Source: Siphonodentalium dalli
Lineage: Eukaryota > Mollusca > Scaphopoda > Gadilida > Siphonodentaliidae
Assembly (NCBI GenBank): GCA_032622095.1
Contig: CP136064.1
Location: 255,791,863-255,855,862 of the forward strand
Length of the DNA: 64,000 nucleotides
Direction of reading: 5' to 3'
Under the pieces are notes generated by a model. The model was not told where the DNA came from. It worked only from the letters and a program-made list of their open reading frames with translations, and did no database searches. Positions within the stretch are counted from its first letter, which is position 1. Every line of letters begins with the position of its first letter. Positions 9,963 through 20,416 of this stretch are shown one piece after another. The position numbers were made by a program, and so were the translations under genes.

Positions 9963-10691
9963 CCAGCGTAAACCTACAATATTGGTGCCTGTCATTTATA
10001 CGGCACCAAAATTTTAGATATTTCCAGGCTTGTGCAATCCGTTTATGATTTTTCGTCACAGGACATCAATTATTGAATTTAGAGTATGATTATTGATTGG
10101 CTTAGTGTTATAAATCAGACAAAAGTATGTTAATAATAGATCATGTCGACACCAGTCGATAAAGCATTGTCTCTGAGCAATGCTGCCCGCTGTGTTACAA
10201 CCGGATGGGGTAATTACAGCGTGCTGTTTAGATCTCAAGGGCTTTCAGTGGTTCCGATGTGGCTAGCAATGAGTTTCAGGGTCCTCAAAACTCAGTCATG
10301 TGACATGTATCACAAAACACGAGCTTTATGTAGGTCATATTAATAAATTACTAGATTCTAATCAGACTTTTTTGGAAAATAGTGGTGGGTGGGCGAATAT
10401 TACTTTTTATATGTCATTTTCTAACATAAATGGTCAGTTCCAGAAATTAAAGCAGTATCCTACATGTATATATGTATGTATCTTATTTAATACAGTGTTA
10501 TTTAAATTACACAATTTGAATGAAGTAGATTAATGATGGGTCATTGCAATGTATTTTGAAGGTTAAGGCATGAAAAAAAGGTCATCTAAAAATTATTCAA
10601 ATAAAAAAAAATGAGGAGGGGGACCAAAAACAGGGTCGGGAGGGAATGAGAATCTAGCTTTGTATATGGCAGCAGCCTATTTTGCCCTTAA
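9963..10691. other. Unassigned sequence
   Basis: No family word or recognisable protein. Open frames of 60-77 residues overlap on both strands without coding character. Confidence 0.4.
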
Positions 10692-10985
10692 CCCTTTCAG
10701 TGCCAGGGGCCGATCTCATCGGCCCTAATTTACAGTCTGTAAAATTGGCCCTAAAAAACAAAAATGTTTTTTGTTTTTTAGATTTTTTTGGGTTGAATTG
10801 TTTTGGGGTATGCGTTAGCATGCTATAGCGAATTTAAAAACAAACTGGATGAAACCTTTGGGGCATGTTATAACTCAAAACTATCACCAAGTATTCAAAG
10901 TAATAATTTTGATGCCCATGAAAAACGTAAGATTCCCTGGCACAAAATAAGTCTGTTAAAGGAATTAGTCTGTCAAAAAAATATT
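10692..10985. mobile_element. Family C TTAA element, right end lost
   Basis: TTAA at 10688-10691, then CCCTTTCAGTGCCAGGGGCC, GATCTCATCGGCCCTAATTT and an interior shared with 29437-29818 (AACTCAAAACTATCACCAAG, TTTTGATGCCCATGAAAAAC). The internal palindrome and right terminus are absent after about 10967. Confidence 0.75.
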
Positions 10986-12944
10986 TTTGTTATCGTCATA
11001 ATACTAATAATATATGTCTAACAGACCCATTTCGCCAAGAAAATTCTAAATCGAGCAGATAGTATTTTTATTATTATGATATTAAAAATATCGCGGAAAT
11101 ATCCGAAGTCAGTCACGTGAGTGCGATCACATGACCATAACGCGGTCACATGACCGATCATCTGCATCGACGCTTACCGATGACAGCGGTGGGTGGAGCT
11201 TGAAATAATTCCGCCAATCGCGTAACGAGTTGATAAATTACGCTGGTTAATTACCTAAGCCTTTACGATAAATAGCGATTACGGAATAAAACTGTTTGAA
11301 TGTGCTGGATTTGCTAGAATGTTGGATTATATAACGAATAATGATGGCTAAAATGCACTTTGAGGCGATAAAAGTTGTTTGAAATGAGATTAATTTATGC
11401 AGAAATGCAATGAGCGAGCGGAATATCGTGCGAAACAAATTTAACTGTTTCTGAAAGAATACAAGTTAGGCCATATGCCGGTACTTCATTCTTCGTTGTA
11501 TGGTACCAATTTCGGAGGATAGTTTACACACTAGTGTCATCCCGTTGTGCGCTATATGCGTACAATTTTAAATACAAATGGGGTGTGATTAAAAAGGTGG
11601 TGGTTATTGTACTAGTACATGTATCATGATGGCTTATATTCGTCATAATAATGTTCCTGTCTGTTTCTTCACACGAAACATTTTGTGTGGAGAAGTGCAC
11701 GACTGTGAACAGCTTGCTAAAATCCTTCCAGTCAAGATCGATAAGTGAGTAAACAAAATAATTCACTCGAATACACAACAGACTGTTGAAACTACAAACA
11801 TTATTAGTTAGGCTGCAGTTTGGCATAATGAATTTTTTTAATTGAAGGCTAGCCTGGCATTGTTTTTCAGTTTGTGTTTGTTGTTCGTTTTATTTTACGT
11901 TTTGATGGCACATATTGACTTTCTAGAGAGGAATTTTTTTAATTGTTAGCATAGCAAAACTCCAATGATTGCCTCTAATAAAGAGCGTCCATGTTTTCGT
12001 CGCGGTGTAGACAATAAAGAGCGTTCTCAATTATGAACGTGCTTTATTTCGATATGTCATGGGTGATTTTGTATGTGGTATTGTGACAATTAAATATAAA
12101 GAGCGTCCATGCTTCCGTCTCCCAAAACCGGTAGACAATAAAGAGCGTTCTAAATTACGCACTGTGTTGTCTTTTTGGAGGTACTAAATAATGGATCGCT
12201 AGCCCGCCCACAACTGAACACACTACATCTACTAGGCATCTTGGAATATGTGGCGATGACAGATACTCGGGATATTTATATCGAAAGTAAAACAACAAAC
12301 AAAAACAAAACAAAAGCGCCTAAATAGAGTTAACATTATTCAGCCCAGTGTTTATATAAATTTGGGCGCTTCTTTTATAAGTATGACCAGAGAGATAATG
12401 TTCTTTCTATTCACTTTGTGGCATTTTAGAGTGCAAACAAGTTCGCGAATGACACTGATGAATAGTCGCTGAGTGATTACAAATCACTGAGTGAATACGC
12501 GAGACAATCAAAGCACTAATTACTGCCATCTATTCACCAAAACAGACACGTGCCGGCATGTTATTAATGGCTACAAAAACAACAACCATTCTAGGCGCTA
12601 TTAATTACTGTATTCACAGAGTTATTGTCTTCTATTCCAGATAAACGGCCAAAGCGTAACGTAATCTACACACCACACGCGCACATACGACTCCGCATTT
12701 TACTATCGGCTGACTTACGATTACGTCATCGTAGTCTGCATAATAAACTCCGGCTCCGAATCTGTGTTTTTAATTTGCTCCCCACAAGTATGTCACTCGT
12801 AGTTTAGTCACGGAAATCTCCGAATACCGGTGGTGGTATTATTTATTTATTTTACGGGTTATTTATTATGCGATCGGAATGGGAATTGGATCATTTTAAT
12901 CACAACAGGGAGGGCTTTCCGATTGCGTTTTGTATTTTCTAGAC
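10986..12944. other. Low-repeat, relatively CpG-rich stretch
   Basis: The longest nearly repeat-free part of the first 15 kb. It holds three E-box-like words in 41 bp (TCACGTGA 11113, TCACATGA 11127 and 11146) and a diverged pair of AATAAAGAGCGTCCATG / CAATAAAGAGCGTTCT units at 11975-12150. No exon with a clear frame found; 60-100 residue open frames lack recognisable motifs. Confidence 0.45.
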
Positions 12945-13138
12945 CGAATAAATCCTTTAAAGAATATAAGAAAAAATTATTAAAATTGTAAAAAATAATA
13001 ACAAATGATGAAAAATTGTTAGGCCAATGCATTCTCTTATATATGCGAGGCGACCTATGGTCGACTCGCATATATAAGAGAATGCATTGGCACAGGGTAT
13101 ATGGGTTGATACAAAAATCGGACCTGGCACTGATAGGG
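12945..13138. mobile_element. Family C TTAA element, left-truncated
   Basis: The right half only: A/T-rich spacer, a complete 69-bp palindrome (13021-13091), then CACAGGGTATATGGGTTGAT and GGACCTGGCACTGATAGGG before TTAA (13139-13142). The left terminus is missing. Confidence 0.78.
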
Positions 13139-13149
13139 TTAAAAAAAAA

Positions 13150-13436
13150 GGGACATATTATATTATCGGTCTGTCTGTCCGTTCGCTTTTTTCCTTTTCC
13201 GGATGATAACTTTCAAGTTCGAATTGGGGTTCCACCTACCAATTTTCACCAGAGTTATGGCCCTTAGTTAAAATTACCACAGGGCACAGGCGTATTTTGC
13301 CATGCCCTGACGATGCTCTTGTTAATATATTGGCTGTCATGATTATTCATATAACCGGGTGTATTCAATCAATCACCTATTAGCAACAAACTTGTGCTGA
13401 ATTATTTAAGTTTGCATGGTTTGTTTCATCACGTAA
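13150..13436. repeat. Fragment of a dispersed repeat with CTGTCTGTCCGTTCG
   Basis: Contains CTGTCTGTCCGTTCGC, GAATTGGGGTTCCACCTACC and AGTTATGGCCCTTAG. Similar 'Pyr-rich CGTCC plus GGCCATAACT' wording appears at 4800 and 36310. Ends undefined. Confidence 0.35.
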
Positions 13437-13605
13437 CCCTTTCAGTGCCAAGTCCGATTTTTTGTATCAACCCATATTTCCTTGATCATTTTTAAAATTT
13501 ATTTAAGGACGACCAGCTGGGCGCAGCCCAGCCCAGCCGCGCATATGTTGCGCAGCAACATATGCACAGGTTGTCCTTATACAAAGTTCGCTTTCGAACA
13601 TGGGC

Positions 13606-13661
13606 GCCGCCATCTTGAATTAGGTGCGCCGCCATCTTGGATTTTAGGGGCCGCCATCTTG
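13606..13661. promoter_or_regulatory. Three tandem GCCGCCATCTTG (YY1-like) motifs
   Basis: GCCGCCATCTTG occurs at 13606, 13628 and 13650, exactly 22 bp apart. Its complement contains AAGATGGCGGC, the known high-affinity YY1 motif of animal promoters. The 22-bp spacing places all sites on roughly the same DNA face. Function here is inference. Confidence 0.5.
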
Positions 13662-14717
13662 AAACGTCATTGCAATTAAATTAAAACTACAAAATGTTAC
13701 TTTTCATATAGCCAACATAACAGTATTCATTGCGTTAAGGCATTACATGGTTTATTCTTTGAATAATAATCATGACTTAAATCATAAATATTGTCGACCG
13801 GACTCGGGTTGCTATGCCATTCGGGAAATGTCGGAAATTTACGTAAAACTGCAAATTTTCCTTAGCCACCTCGCGAAAACAACATAATTCATATCGTAAA
13901 TATCTTGAATGTTTATCATATAACTAAATAAACTTTTCTTTAGTTTAGTAAATTAGTAGAAACATGTTCACGTAAACTGTAAGGTTACGTCATATGTTGT
14001 ATCCAAAGCGACGTCATATTGGCACGCGCATATTCCCGCGAAAGTTATTGACGTTTTGACAGCGACGCGACATAGCACACAAAGCAGGCATAATGTTGGC
14101 ATGGTTCGCATTAGGTTTGGTTGGGTTGACGTTGTTTCATAGAGCATGGCTCCGAGTCCGCGCTGGTATAAATGTAGCTCCATGCAATTGTAATCAAACT
14201 GATCAAATCCCAACCTATAAAATCACTATAGAATTTGTACAGGTACAAACAAAACATGTTCTTGGAAATTGAATGTTCTTCCTTACTTATATTCTAATGA
14301 TTTGGGTTGTGATTTGAAACAAACAAACAACCCAAATTATGAGGGGGTAAACCCAAGTTCTCACTCATAATAACCCCAATTTCCAACCAAGGCCAAGGGT
14401 TGTGGAGGCGAGTACAACTAATATTTCATCCAAGTTGAGAATTGGCATATGTGCCAGTAAAAAAAATGGCCCCGGGGGAGCCACGATCGAAATGCTGGAA
14501 GATACATGTATGAGTACAATATGATAATTATGAGGTACAGACCCAATCCCCCTACCACAAGCAACCAACTTTGTGTGCGTAATTGGTCATAAGAAATATT
14601 CATAGTTAATTAAATCTTGACGTTCATATAAGTCAACACATATTAGTCTGTGTAGTGCAGGTCGTGACTCCACGGTCGTCCTTTTTTACATGGATTTCAA
14701 TGCCATAATTTCTTGTT

Positions 14718-14806
14718 GATTATAATAATGTGATACATTGATAGAAAGAGCTCTTAGAGCTCTTTCCTAAGAGCTCTTTCCATCAATGTATCACATTATT
14801 ATAATC
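14718..14806. repeat. 89-bp near-perfect hairpin
   Basis: GATTATAATAATGTGATACA..GAAAGAGCTC is answered by GAGCTCTTTC..TGTATCACATTATTATAATC, with an inner repeated AGAGCTCTT core. It lies just inside the right terminal repeat of the 1.44-kb C element. Confidence 0.8.
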
Positions 14807-15110
14807 AATAAATTTGAAAAATGATCAAGGAAATATGGGTTGATACAAAAATCGGACTTGGCACTGAAAGGGTTAAGGTGCTATTAACCCATTCTTCACT
14901 AAATACCCATTGACGAGTACTAGTAGTTCCCTCAGGTAATGATCAGATTATACTAGTAAATTCAACAATCGTTGGTTGTTTATTATGATACCCAGGATCT
15001 AGAAAATAATGGTTAGTGTCCCCTGGTGTCCCCAGGATTTTCAAATCTTGTTTGGTCAGCAAATAATTGCGTGTCACTTAGAAGTATATGTATTCTAAAA
15101 GTATCTTTAA

Positions 15111-15230
15111 CCCTTCAATGACTGGAGCTTCCTGAAATTTTGTGAAAACCCTGTGCCATTATGAATTCTCTTATATATGCGAGTCTTCCATAGGGAGCCT
15201 TGCATATATGAGAGAACAGTTTAGCCAGGG
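15111..15230. mobile_element. Family D left part
   Basis: TTAA (15107-15110), CCCTTCAATGACTGGAGCTT, CCTGAAATTTTGTGAAAACC, then a diverged module with CTCTTATATATGCGAGTCTT and TTGCATATATGAGAG. Right end not found. Confidence 0.65.
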
Positions 15231-15357
15231 ACCAATCCAGGATTCTATAGTTTGGGCATCCTTTTGTCAACATTTGGATGCAAGGACAGCAAATCATTCT
15301 AATTTATCACATAATTTGGCCATAAAAGCAGTTTCATAATTATTGGTAATAGACAAG

Positions 15358-15650
15358 TTTAATATCAGCGCGTGCGATGACGTCACGGCGTTCTTCAAAT
15401 AACTTGCGATCGCTGTAGTTTATGATTGTTGTTTTCGATGAATATTTCACGTTGCTTCGGGTTTATTTGATCATGTGATAAAAGGTATCTCACACTCGTC
15501 CTATTGTATACGTAATTTATCAACCTCGTCCTCTAAATTCTATTTGAGCCTCGGTAAACCTCGGCTCAAATCGAATTTAGTGAACTCGGTTGATAAATTC
15601 CGTATAAAATAGAAACTCATGTGAGATCCTCTATATATAACACAAGTTTT
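15358..15650. repeat. Family Q repeat, copy 1, with CRE-like site
   Basis: About 290 bp shared with 47465-47757. The second half is a long imperfect palindrome (TAATTTATCAACCTCGTCC..ATTTGAGCCTCGG facing CCTCGGCTCAAATCGAATTT..GGTTGATAAATTCC). A perfect TGACGTCA lies at 15378-15385 and is kept in the other copy. Class unknown. Confidence 0.75.
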
Positions 15651-15659
15651 ATCTCAACA

Positions 15660-15879
15660 AATGTAATAAAATGAAGATATTAGGGGCCAAATAGTTCACA
15701 GTCCCCTTTTACCACAAGGTCTACTACAGTGTCACTGACTCTGTGGAATAAATCACAAAACTATATTTTACTCAGTTTAGGTTTGATGCACTTGTCAGGA
15801 GTTTGGGCACCCAAACTCAGAAAGCCCAAACCCTTATACAGGGTCCGAAACTGGCCTAGATCAGCCCCTGTTATATAGC
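15660..15879. other. Spacer without recognised features
   Basis: A short GAGTTTGGGCACCCAAACTC inverted word at about 15800; nothing else supported. Confidence 0.4.
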
Positions 15880-16001
15880 CTAATAATATTTACCTTGACC
15901 TTGTAAGCCAGTGCATTCTCTTAAATATGTGAGGCTCCCTTGTATAAGAGAATGCACTGGCACAGGATCTTAAATGATACACCAGCACGATCATGACAGG
16001 G
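15880..16001. mobile_element. Family D right part
   Basis: ACCTTGACCTTGTAAGCCAG, a shortened module (TGCATTCTCTTAAATATGTG..GTATAAGAGAATGCACTGG), then CAGGATCTTAAATGATACAC and CATGACAGGG before TTAA (16002-16005). Confidence 0.65.
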
Positions 16002-16264
16002 TTAAATATTTTCAATAATGGTAGTATCATGATACTTTTGCCAATAGCATGTTGATTAGTCCTGGTGTCTGGCTCACCATTCATTAATATAAACCTAATC
16101 ACTTCATTTAATACATAATAGTAGATTAAAACTGTGATGGGATTGGACAATTCTGGGATCATGCAACTACATCAATAGTATCTAATTAGCAGTGTCTCCT
16201 ATCTGTAATTATCGAGTGATGGACCTGCACTTCAGAGTTCAATCGGGCTCATCTTTGAAGGTGG

Positions 16265-16820
16265 CACTACCATTACTTTGTTGATGATATTAAGGTGGCA
16301 TAGAGGTGGCACTACCATTACTTTGTTGATGATATTAAGGTGGCATAGAGGTTGTCTACCAGTACTTTGTTGATGATATTAAGGTAGCATAGAGGTTGTA
16401 TACCATTACTTTGTTGATTATATTAAGGTGGCATAGAGGTTGTCTAAGAGGTTGTCTACCATTACTTTGTTGATGATATTAAGGTGACATAGAGGTTGTC
16501 TACCAGTACTTTGTTGATGATATTAAGGTAGCATAGAGGTTGTCTACCATTACTTTGTTGATGATATTAAGGTAGCATAGAGGCTGTCTACCATTACTTT
16601 GTTGATGATATTAAGGTGGCATAGAGGTTGTCTACCATTACTTTGTTGATGATATTAAGGTGACATAGAGGTTGTCTACCATTACTTTGTTGATGATATT
16701 AAGGTGGCATAGAGGTTGTCTAAGAGGTTGTCTACCATTACTTTGTTGATGATATTAAGGTAGCATAGAGGCTGTCTACCATTACTTTGTTGATGATATT
16801 AAGGTGGTATAGAGGTTGTG
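16265..16820. repeat. Minisatellite J, 44-bp unit, about 13 copies
   Basis: The unit runs TACCATTACTTTGTTGATGA then TATTAAGGTGGCATAGAGGTTGTC with few substitutions. Two positions (near 16440 and 16717) carry an extra TAAGAGGTTGTC, suggesting a multi-unit block was itself duplicated. Confidence 0.9.
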
Positions 16821-16984
16821 CATTTCAAGACCTACATGTATTATACCAGTATTCATGGCAAATGTTTCAAAAACCAAATCTTCCAAAAAATGAAGTTACT
16901 ACATGTACTACATGATATATTGGAATGCTGGAACACTCGTGGTAATTAGTGAAAGTACTGATTAACTCTTTCTACTAGTATACT

Positions 16985-17643
16985 CAAGCCTGAGTTTAGT
17001 GTGCCTCTAATTTGCAGAATGAGGTCCCCAGAGGGTGAATTTAGTGACACTATACCACATAGTGGGGCGACCCTCTGGGGATATCATTATGCATGGTCTC
17101 ATCTGCTAATTTGGGAGATGTACAATGTACAGTAATGCTCTAATTAATCGACCCCTTAACTACAGCAGAATTATGGGTAACTTTTCAGGATTTAGGCGGA
17201 AATATGGCTTGTTGCCATTCATCGGAAAGCTCTCGGCAAGAGCTTTCCGATGAATGGCAACAAGCCATATTTCCGACTAAATCCTGAAAAGTTACCCATA
17301 ATTCTGCTGTGGTTATGGAGTCGATTACTTAGGGCATTACTGTACCTGTAGACTCAGATTGAAGTTCCCAAAATGGTGAATATTGTGATGCACACCCATT
17401 GTGCAATGTGTCGTCTGCCAATTTGGGGATATAGAGAAACTAATTTAAAAAAAGAAATAGAATCTAAAGTTTCTATAGAAATTTTATAATAAAGAAACTT
17501 TCCAGAGAAGATGGCCCTAAGAAGCATGATGTCCCCAGCGGGTGAATTTAGTGATGCTAGCCCACTATGCAGGGTAGCGTCACTAAATTCACCATCTGGG
17601 GGACTTCATTCTGCAAAAGACAGGCACACTAAACTCAGGCTTG
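16985..17643. mobile_element. Family E element carrying a nested family A MITE
   Basis: Termini CAAGCCTGAGTTTAGTGTGC and GCACACTAAACTCAGGCTTG; two internal palindromes with CCCAGAGGGTGAATTTAGTG. Flanks AGTATACT (16977) and TCTATACT (17644) match at 6 of 8. A complete A element (17130-17342) sits in the middle, so A jumped after E. Confidence 0.85.
17130..17342. mobile_element. Family A palindromic MITE nested in E
   Basis: 213 bp, CAGTAATGCTCTAATTAATC to GGGCATTACTG with TA on both sides. Arms nearly identical; centre CTCTCGGCAAGAGC. Confidence 0.9.
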
Positions 17644-17739
17644 TCTATACTAAATAGGTTCTGGCACACGGTTATAACTGTAATCAATTGAATGGTTTTA
17701 ATATTATTAATTTGGAGGATTGTTCAGGAAAAATAAACA

Positions 17740-17836
17740 CCATTGAGGTTCCCAGAGGGTGATTTTGTTTGGTGTCACTAGATTCACCCTCTGGTGCCCC
17801 CATTCTGCTAATGTCAGGCACACTATTTCCAGGCTT
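17740..17836. mobile_element. Family E right-end fragment
   Basis: A single E palindrome (GAGGTTCCCAGAGGGTGATT..TTCACCCTCTGG) plus AATGTCAGGCACACTATTTC and a degraded CAGGCTT terminus. Confidence 0.65.
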
Positions 17837-17894
17837 TTTTAGATACTAGTATGGGGAAGTGAGATATCTGCAAGGTTGGAAACATTGCTTACCT

Positions 17895-18418
17895 TAAATT
17901 ATGCCTTGAATCTCTACTCTGGCTAACGCTGTAGAGATCATATTCCACCAGTATAAAACCTTGGAACGTTTTGAAGTCTTGACGGGGAACCGTATCAAGT
18001 CAAAAAATAACGCGGGGGAATATATTTCTTAGTTACTATCTGTTCCTTAAGAATGTACTTCACTGTAGGTGAAGGTCCCAACTCAAACTTGCATGCTTTT
18101 CTGTGACTATTGTGAGCCGATATCGCAGTAAACATTGAATATAATTACCCAGGAGAAATGCCATAATTGTCAGTGATGCAAAGCAAAATCGCTCAAAAAT
18201 TCTGTTTAATTGTGAAATTTTTAGTTGGGTCCTTCACCTACATGTACAGTGAGGTACATTATTAATGAACACATAATAACTAAGATATATATTCCCGGCA
18301 TTATTTTTTCGACTTTATAAGGTTCCCTGTCAAAACTTCAATAAGTTCCAAGGTTTTGTATTGGTGGAATATGATCTCTACGGGCGTTAGCCAGAGTAGA
18401 GATTCATGGCATGATTTA
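17895..18418. mobile_element. Family G long-TIR element (Mutator-like), copy 2
   Basis: 524 bp with TAAATTATGCC/GGCATGATTTA termini and inverted arms of roughly 190 bp. Flanked by TGCTTACCT (17886-17894) and TGCTTACCC (18419-18427), an 8-of-9 match at the same 9-bp length as copy 1. The interior contains GCCGATATCGCAGTAAACAT. Confidence 0.87.
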
Positions 18419-18511
18419 TGCTTACCCCAGCTCCACCTTAACCATTTCCTTGATGTGCACAATGTGCTGTCTTTGTTATACTTCGTCTGTTTACATACAG
18501 CACTTGTCTAA

Positions 18512-18544
18512 TGATTTTCTATTTCTTTATACTTGCAGGTAAGT
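18512..18544 (+). promoter_or_regulatory. Candidate recursive-splicing (ratchet) site
   Basis: A pyrimidine-rich tract (TTTTCTATTTCTTTATACTTG) preceded by the branch-point-like TCTAATGA ends in CAG (18536-18538) directly abutting GTAAGT (18539-18544). A 3' splice site fused to a perfect 5' splice site is the known zero-length exon used to remove very long introns in steps. No neighbouring exon is visible, so the role is inferred. Confidence 0.4.
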
Positions 18545-18848
18545 TAGTTTTTTCACCCCATGAAGAGGCTGGCCTTTTGATGTGGTTTATGACGGTGTAA
18601 TAAAGAATGACTGCCACAATAATAAATCATGCTGCAACTACCGGGTAACTTAATCATAACTCATGAATTGTGTATGAATCGGCATCAAGTGCAGGTAGAG
18701 TACGAGGGTTCTCAGATGCTAACACTTGTTTTTAAGTCCACCGACAGTATATTATTAGCAGGGTTGCATCATATTCAAGATATTGATTAGGTTATCCTGG
18801 ATCTTCAGGATGTTGGTAAGGGTACACAATTTGCATATTATAATATTA
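18545..18848. other. Spacer without recognised features
   Basis: About 300 bp with no family words or frames of note. Confidence 0.4.
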
Positions 18849-19359
18849 AACCCTTTCTTTACTAAACACTCATTGTTGGGTGTGTTCCTTTAGGAAATGT
18901 TCAGATAATAAGTTCAACAAATGAGCACAGGCTGTTAATTGAACTTAATGTATGAACATTTCCCACCAATGAATGCAGCCCTCTTAATTCTAATTGTTTG
19001 GCTTCGGCAATCCGCTATGGCAATCCTTTGCCATGGCCCAGTTTGCTTCAGCATTGCTGTTGCCATAGCCAATTATGAGGGATGAGAATATGAATCCTGT
19101 GATGGCCTAGTAATAGTGATGGGTGTGCATTTAGGCTGAAATTAATAATAGTGATGTCCATTTCACTCTTTTTCTCAATGCCAAATAATAGTGATCGTTG
19201 GGAATTTTCTCCAAAATTAATAATCATGCTGACACTATTATTACGCACCTGAGAGTACTTTTATTAGCTTTCCCTCTGTCTGATTTTATTACCTGAACAT
19301 CCCTCCAAACGAATAATAGACCATTCCAATATCATCCATTCCATTTAGTAAAGAAAACG
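18849..19359. mobile_element. Family U TTAA element, longer copy
   Basis: Termini ACCCTTTCTTTACTAAA and TTTAGTAAAGAAAACG with TTAA on both sides (18845-18848, 19360-19363). It includes the AGATAATAAGTTCAACAAAT arm shared with 3245. The interior contains a V repeat (18999-19072) and several AATAATAGTGAT words. Non-coding; piggyBac-like by target site. Confidence 0.65.
18999..19072. repeat. Short repeat V, copy 1
   Basis: TTGTTTGGCTTCGGCAATCC, then CTATGGCAATCCTTTGCCATGG and CCCAGTTTGCTTC. Shared with 41089-41162, where substitutions often change both sides of a stem, consistent with a folded structure. Confidence 0.6.
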
Positions 19360-19388
19360 TTAAATCACTATCTTGAAGAAAATGTGTA

Positions 19389-19439
19389 CAGTAATGCTCT
19401 ATGTAATCGACTTCTTAACCACAGCAGAATTATGGGTAG
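19389..19439. mobile_element. Family A MITE, truncated left end
   Basis: CAGTAATGCTCTATGTAATC..CAGAATTATGGGTA then an abrupt switch to non-A sequence at the edge of the 187-bp inverted duplication. Confidence 0.8.
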
Positions 19440-19517
19440 GCTGATAGCTGCCACTGTCAGAACATTGTATATACATGTACTTCCCACAATAAGAGTTAAA
19501 ATACTATAATATAGGTA

Positions 19518-19730
19518 CAGTAATGCCCTAATTAATCGACTCCATGACCACAGCAGAATTATGGGTAATATTTCAAGATTTAGTCGGAAATATGGCTTGT
19601 TGCCATTCATCGGAAAGCTCTCGGGGAGAGCTTTCCGATGAATGGCAACAAGCCATATTTCCGACTAAATCCTGAAAAGTTACCCATAATTCTGCTGTGG
19701 TTAAGGAGTCGATTACTTAGAGCATTACTG
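19518..19730. mobile_element. Family A palindromic MITE (left partner)
   Basis: 213 bp with TA flanks. The left arm belongs to the 187-bp inverted duplication; the right arm is ordinary (GAAAAGTTACCCATAATTCT). Centre CTCTCGGGGAGAG. Confidence 0.88.
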
Positions 19731-20125
19731 TATATATTGCCAAGAATTGGCCTTTAATTTTAAAATTGACGGCCTTGAAAAACCTTAAAACCTTTATAAT
19801 TGTCGAGAAATGGCTTTGAATTTCATTATGACCCCATAACTAAGTTATGGGGGGGTGGTATATAGGAATTGGCTAACCATGTCCAAAGGTTAAAGATGTG
19901 CATGTAGCAGCCCATTATTCATTTTATTGGTCAGTAATTAGTTTTGAAACGACTCTTGAGATTATGGAGTGATTATTCGAACCCCAAAAGTCGAGACGAA
20001 GTCGACTAGTCAGTACCTGCTGCCAAGAATTTTTGATAAACCAGGGTTCTTCAACCAAAGTTCATCCCAACCGATATCCCAAGCTGTTGTCGACCGAGAA
20101 GACTTGGTCTAGTCATGTACATGTA
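19731..20125. other. Spacer between inverted duplicates
   Basis: Contains CCCCATAACTAAGTTATGGG followed by a GGTATATAGGAATTGGCTAA stretch, related to 4760. No gene. Confidence 0.4.
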
Positions 20126-20338
20126 CAGTAATGCCCTAATTAATCGACTCCATAACCACAGCAGAATTATGGGTAACTTTTCAGGATTTAGTCTGAAATA
20201 TGGCTTGTTGCCATTCATCGGAAAGCTCTCCCCGAGAGCTTTCCGATGAATGGCAACAAGCCATATTTCCGACTAAATCTTGAAATATTACCCATAATTC
20301 TGCTGTGGTCATGGAGTCGATTAATTAGGGCATTACTG
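20126..20338. mobile_element. Family A palindromic MITE (right partner)
   Basis: 213 bp with TA flanks. The right arm is the duplicate of the left partner's left arm; the left arm differs from the partner's right arm at about four sites. Centre CTCTCCCCGAGAG is the complement of the partner's centre. Confidence 0.88.
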
Positions 20339-20416
20339 TACCTATATTATAGTATTTTAACTCTTATTGTGGGAAGTACATGTATATACAATGTTCTGAC
20401 AGTGGCAGCTATCAGC

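Larger units (their letters stand above)
13437..14872. mobile_element. Long family C element (1.44 kb, piggyBac-like, non-coding)
   Basis: About 65-bp terminal inverted repeats: left CCCTTTCAGTGCCAAGTCCG..CAACCCATATTTCCTTGATC, right its complement (14808-14872), differing by about one indel and one substitution. TTAA on the right (14873); GTAA on the left, probably a mutated TTAA. The interior differs from other C copies: no 69-bp palindrome but a GC-rich CAGCCCAGCC segment, triple YY1-like motifs, a nested AAGGACGACC..GGTCGTCCTT inverted pair (13505, 14675) and an 89-bp hairpin. No transposase; longest open frame about 80 residues. Confidence 0.8.
19440..20416. repeat. 187-bp inverted duplication with about 600-bp spacer
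   Basis: 19440-19626 and 20230-20416 are reverse complements with no difference I could find by eye, including rare variants (ATATTTCAAGATTT, CTCCATGACC) not seen in other A copies. Each arm contains about 76 bp of non-A sequence plus exactly half of an A element; the inner boundary falls at the MITE centre. Confidence 0.85.
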
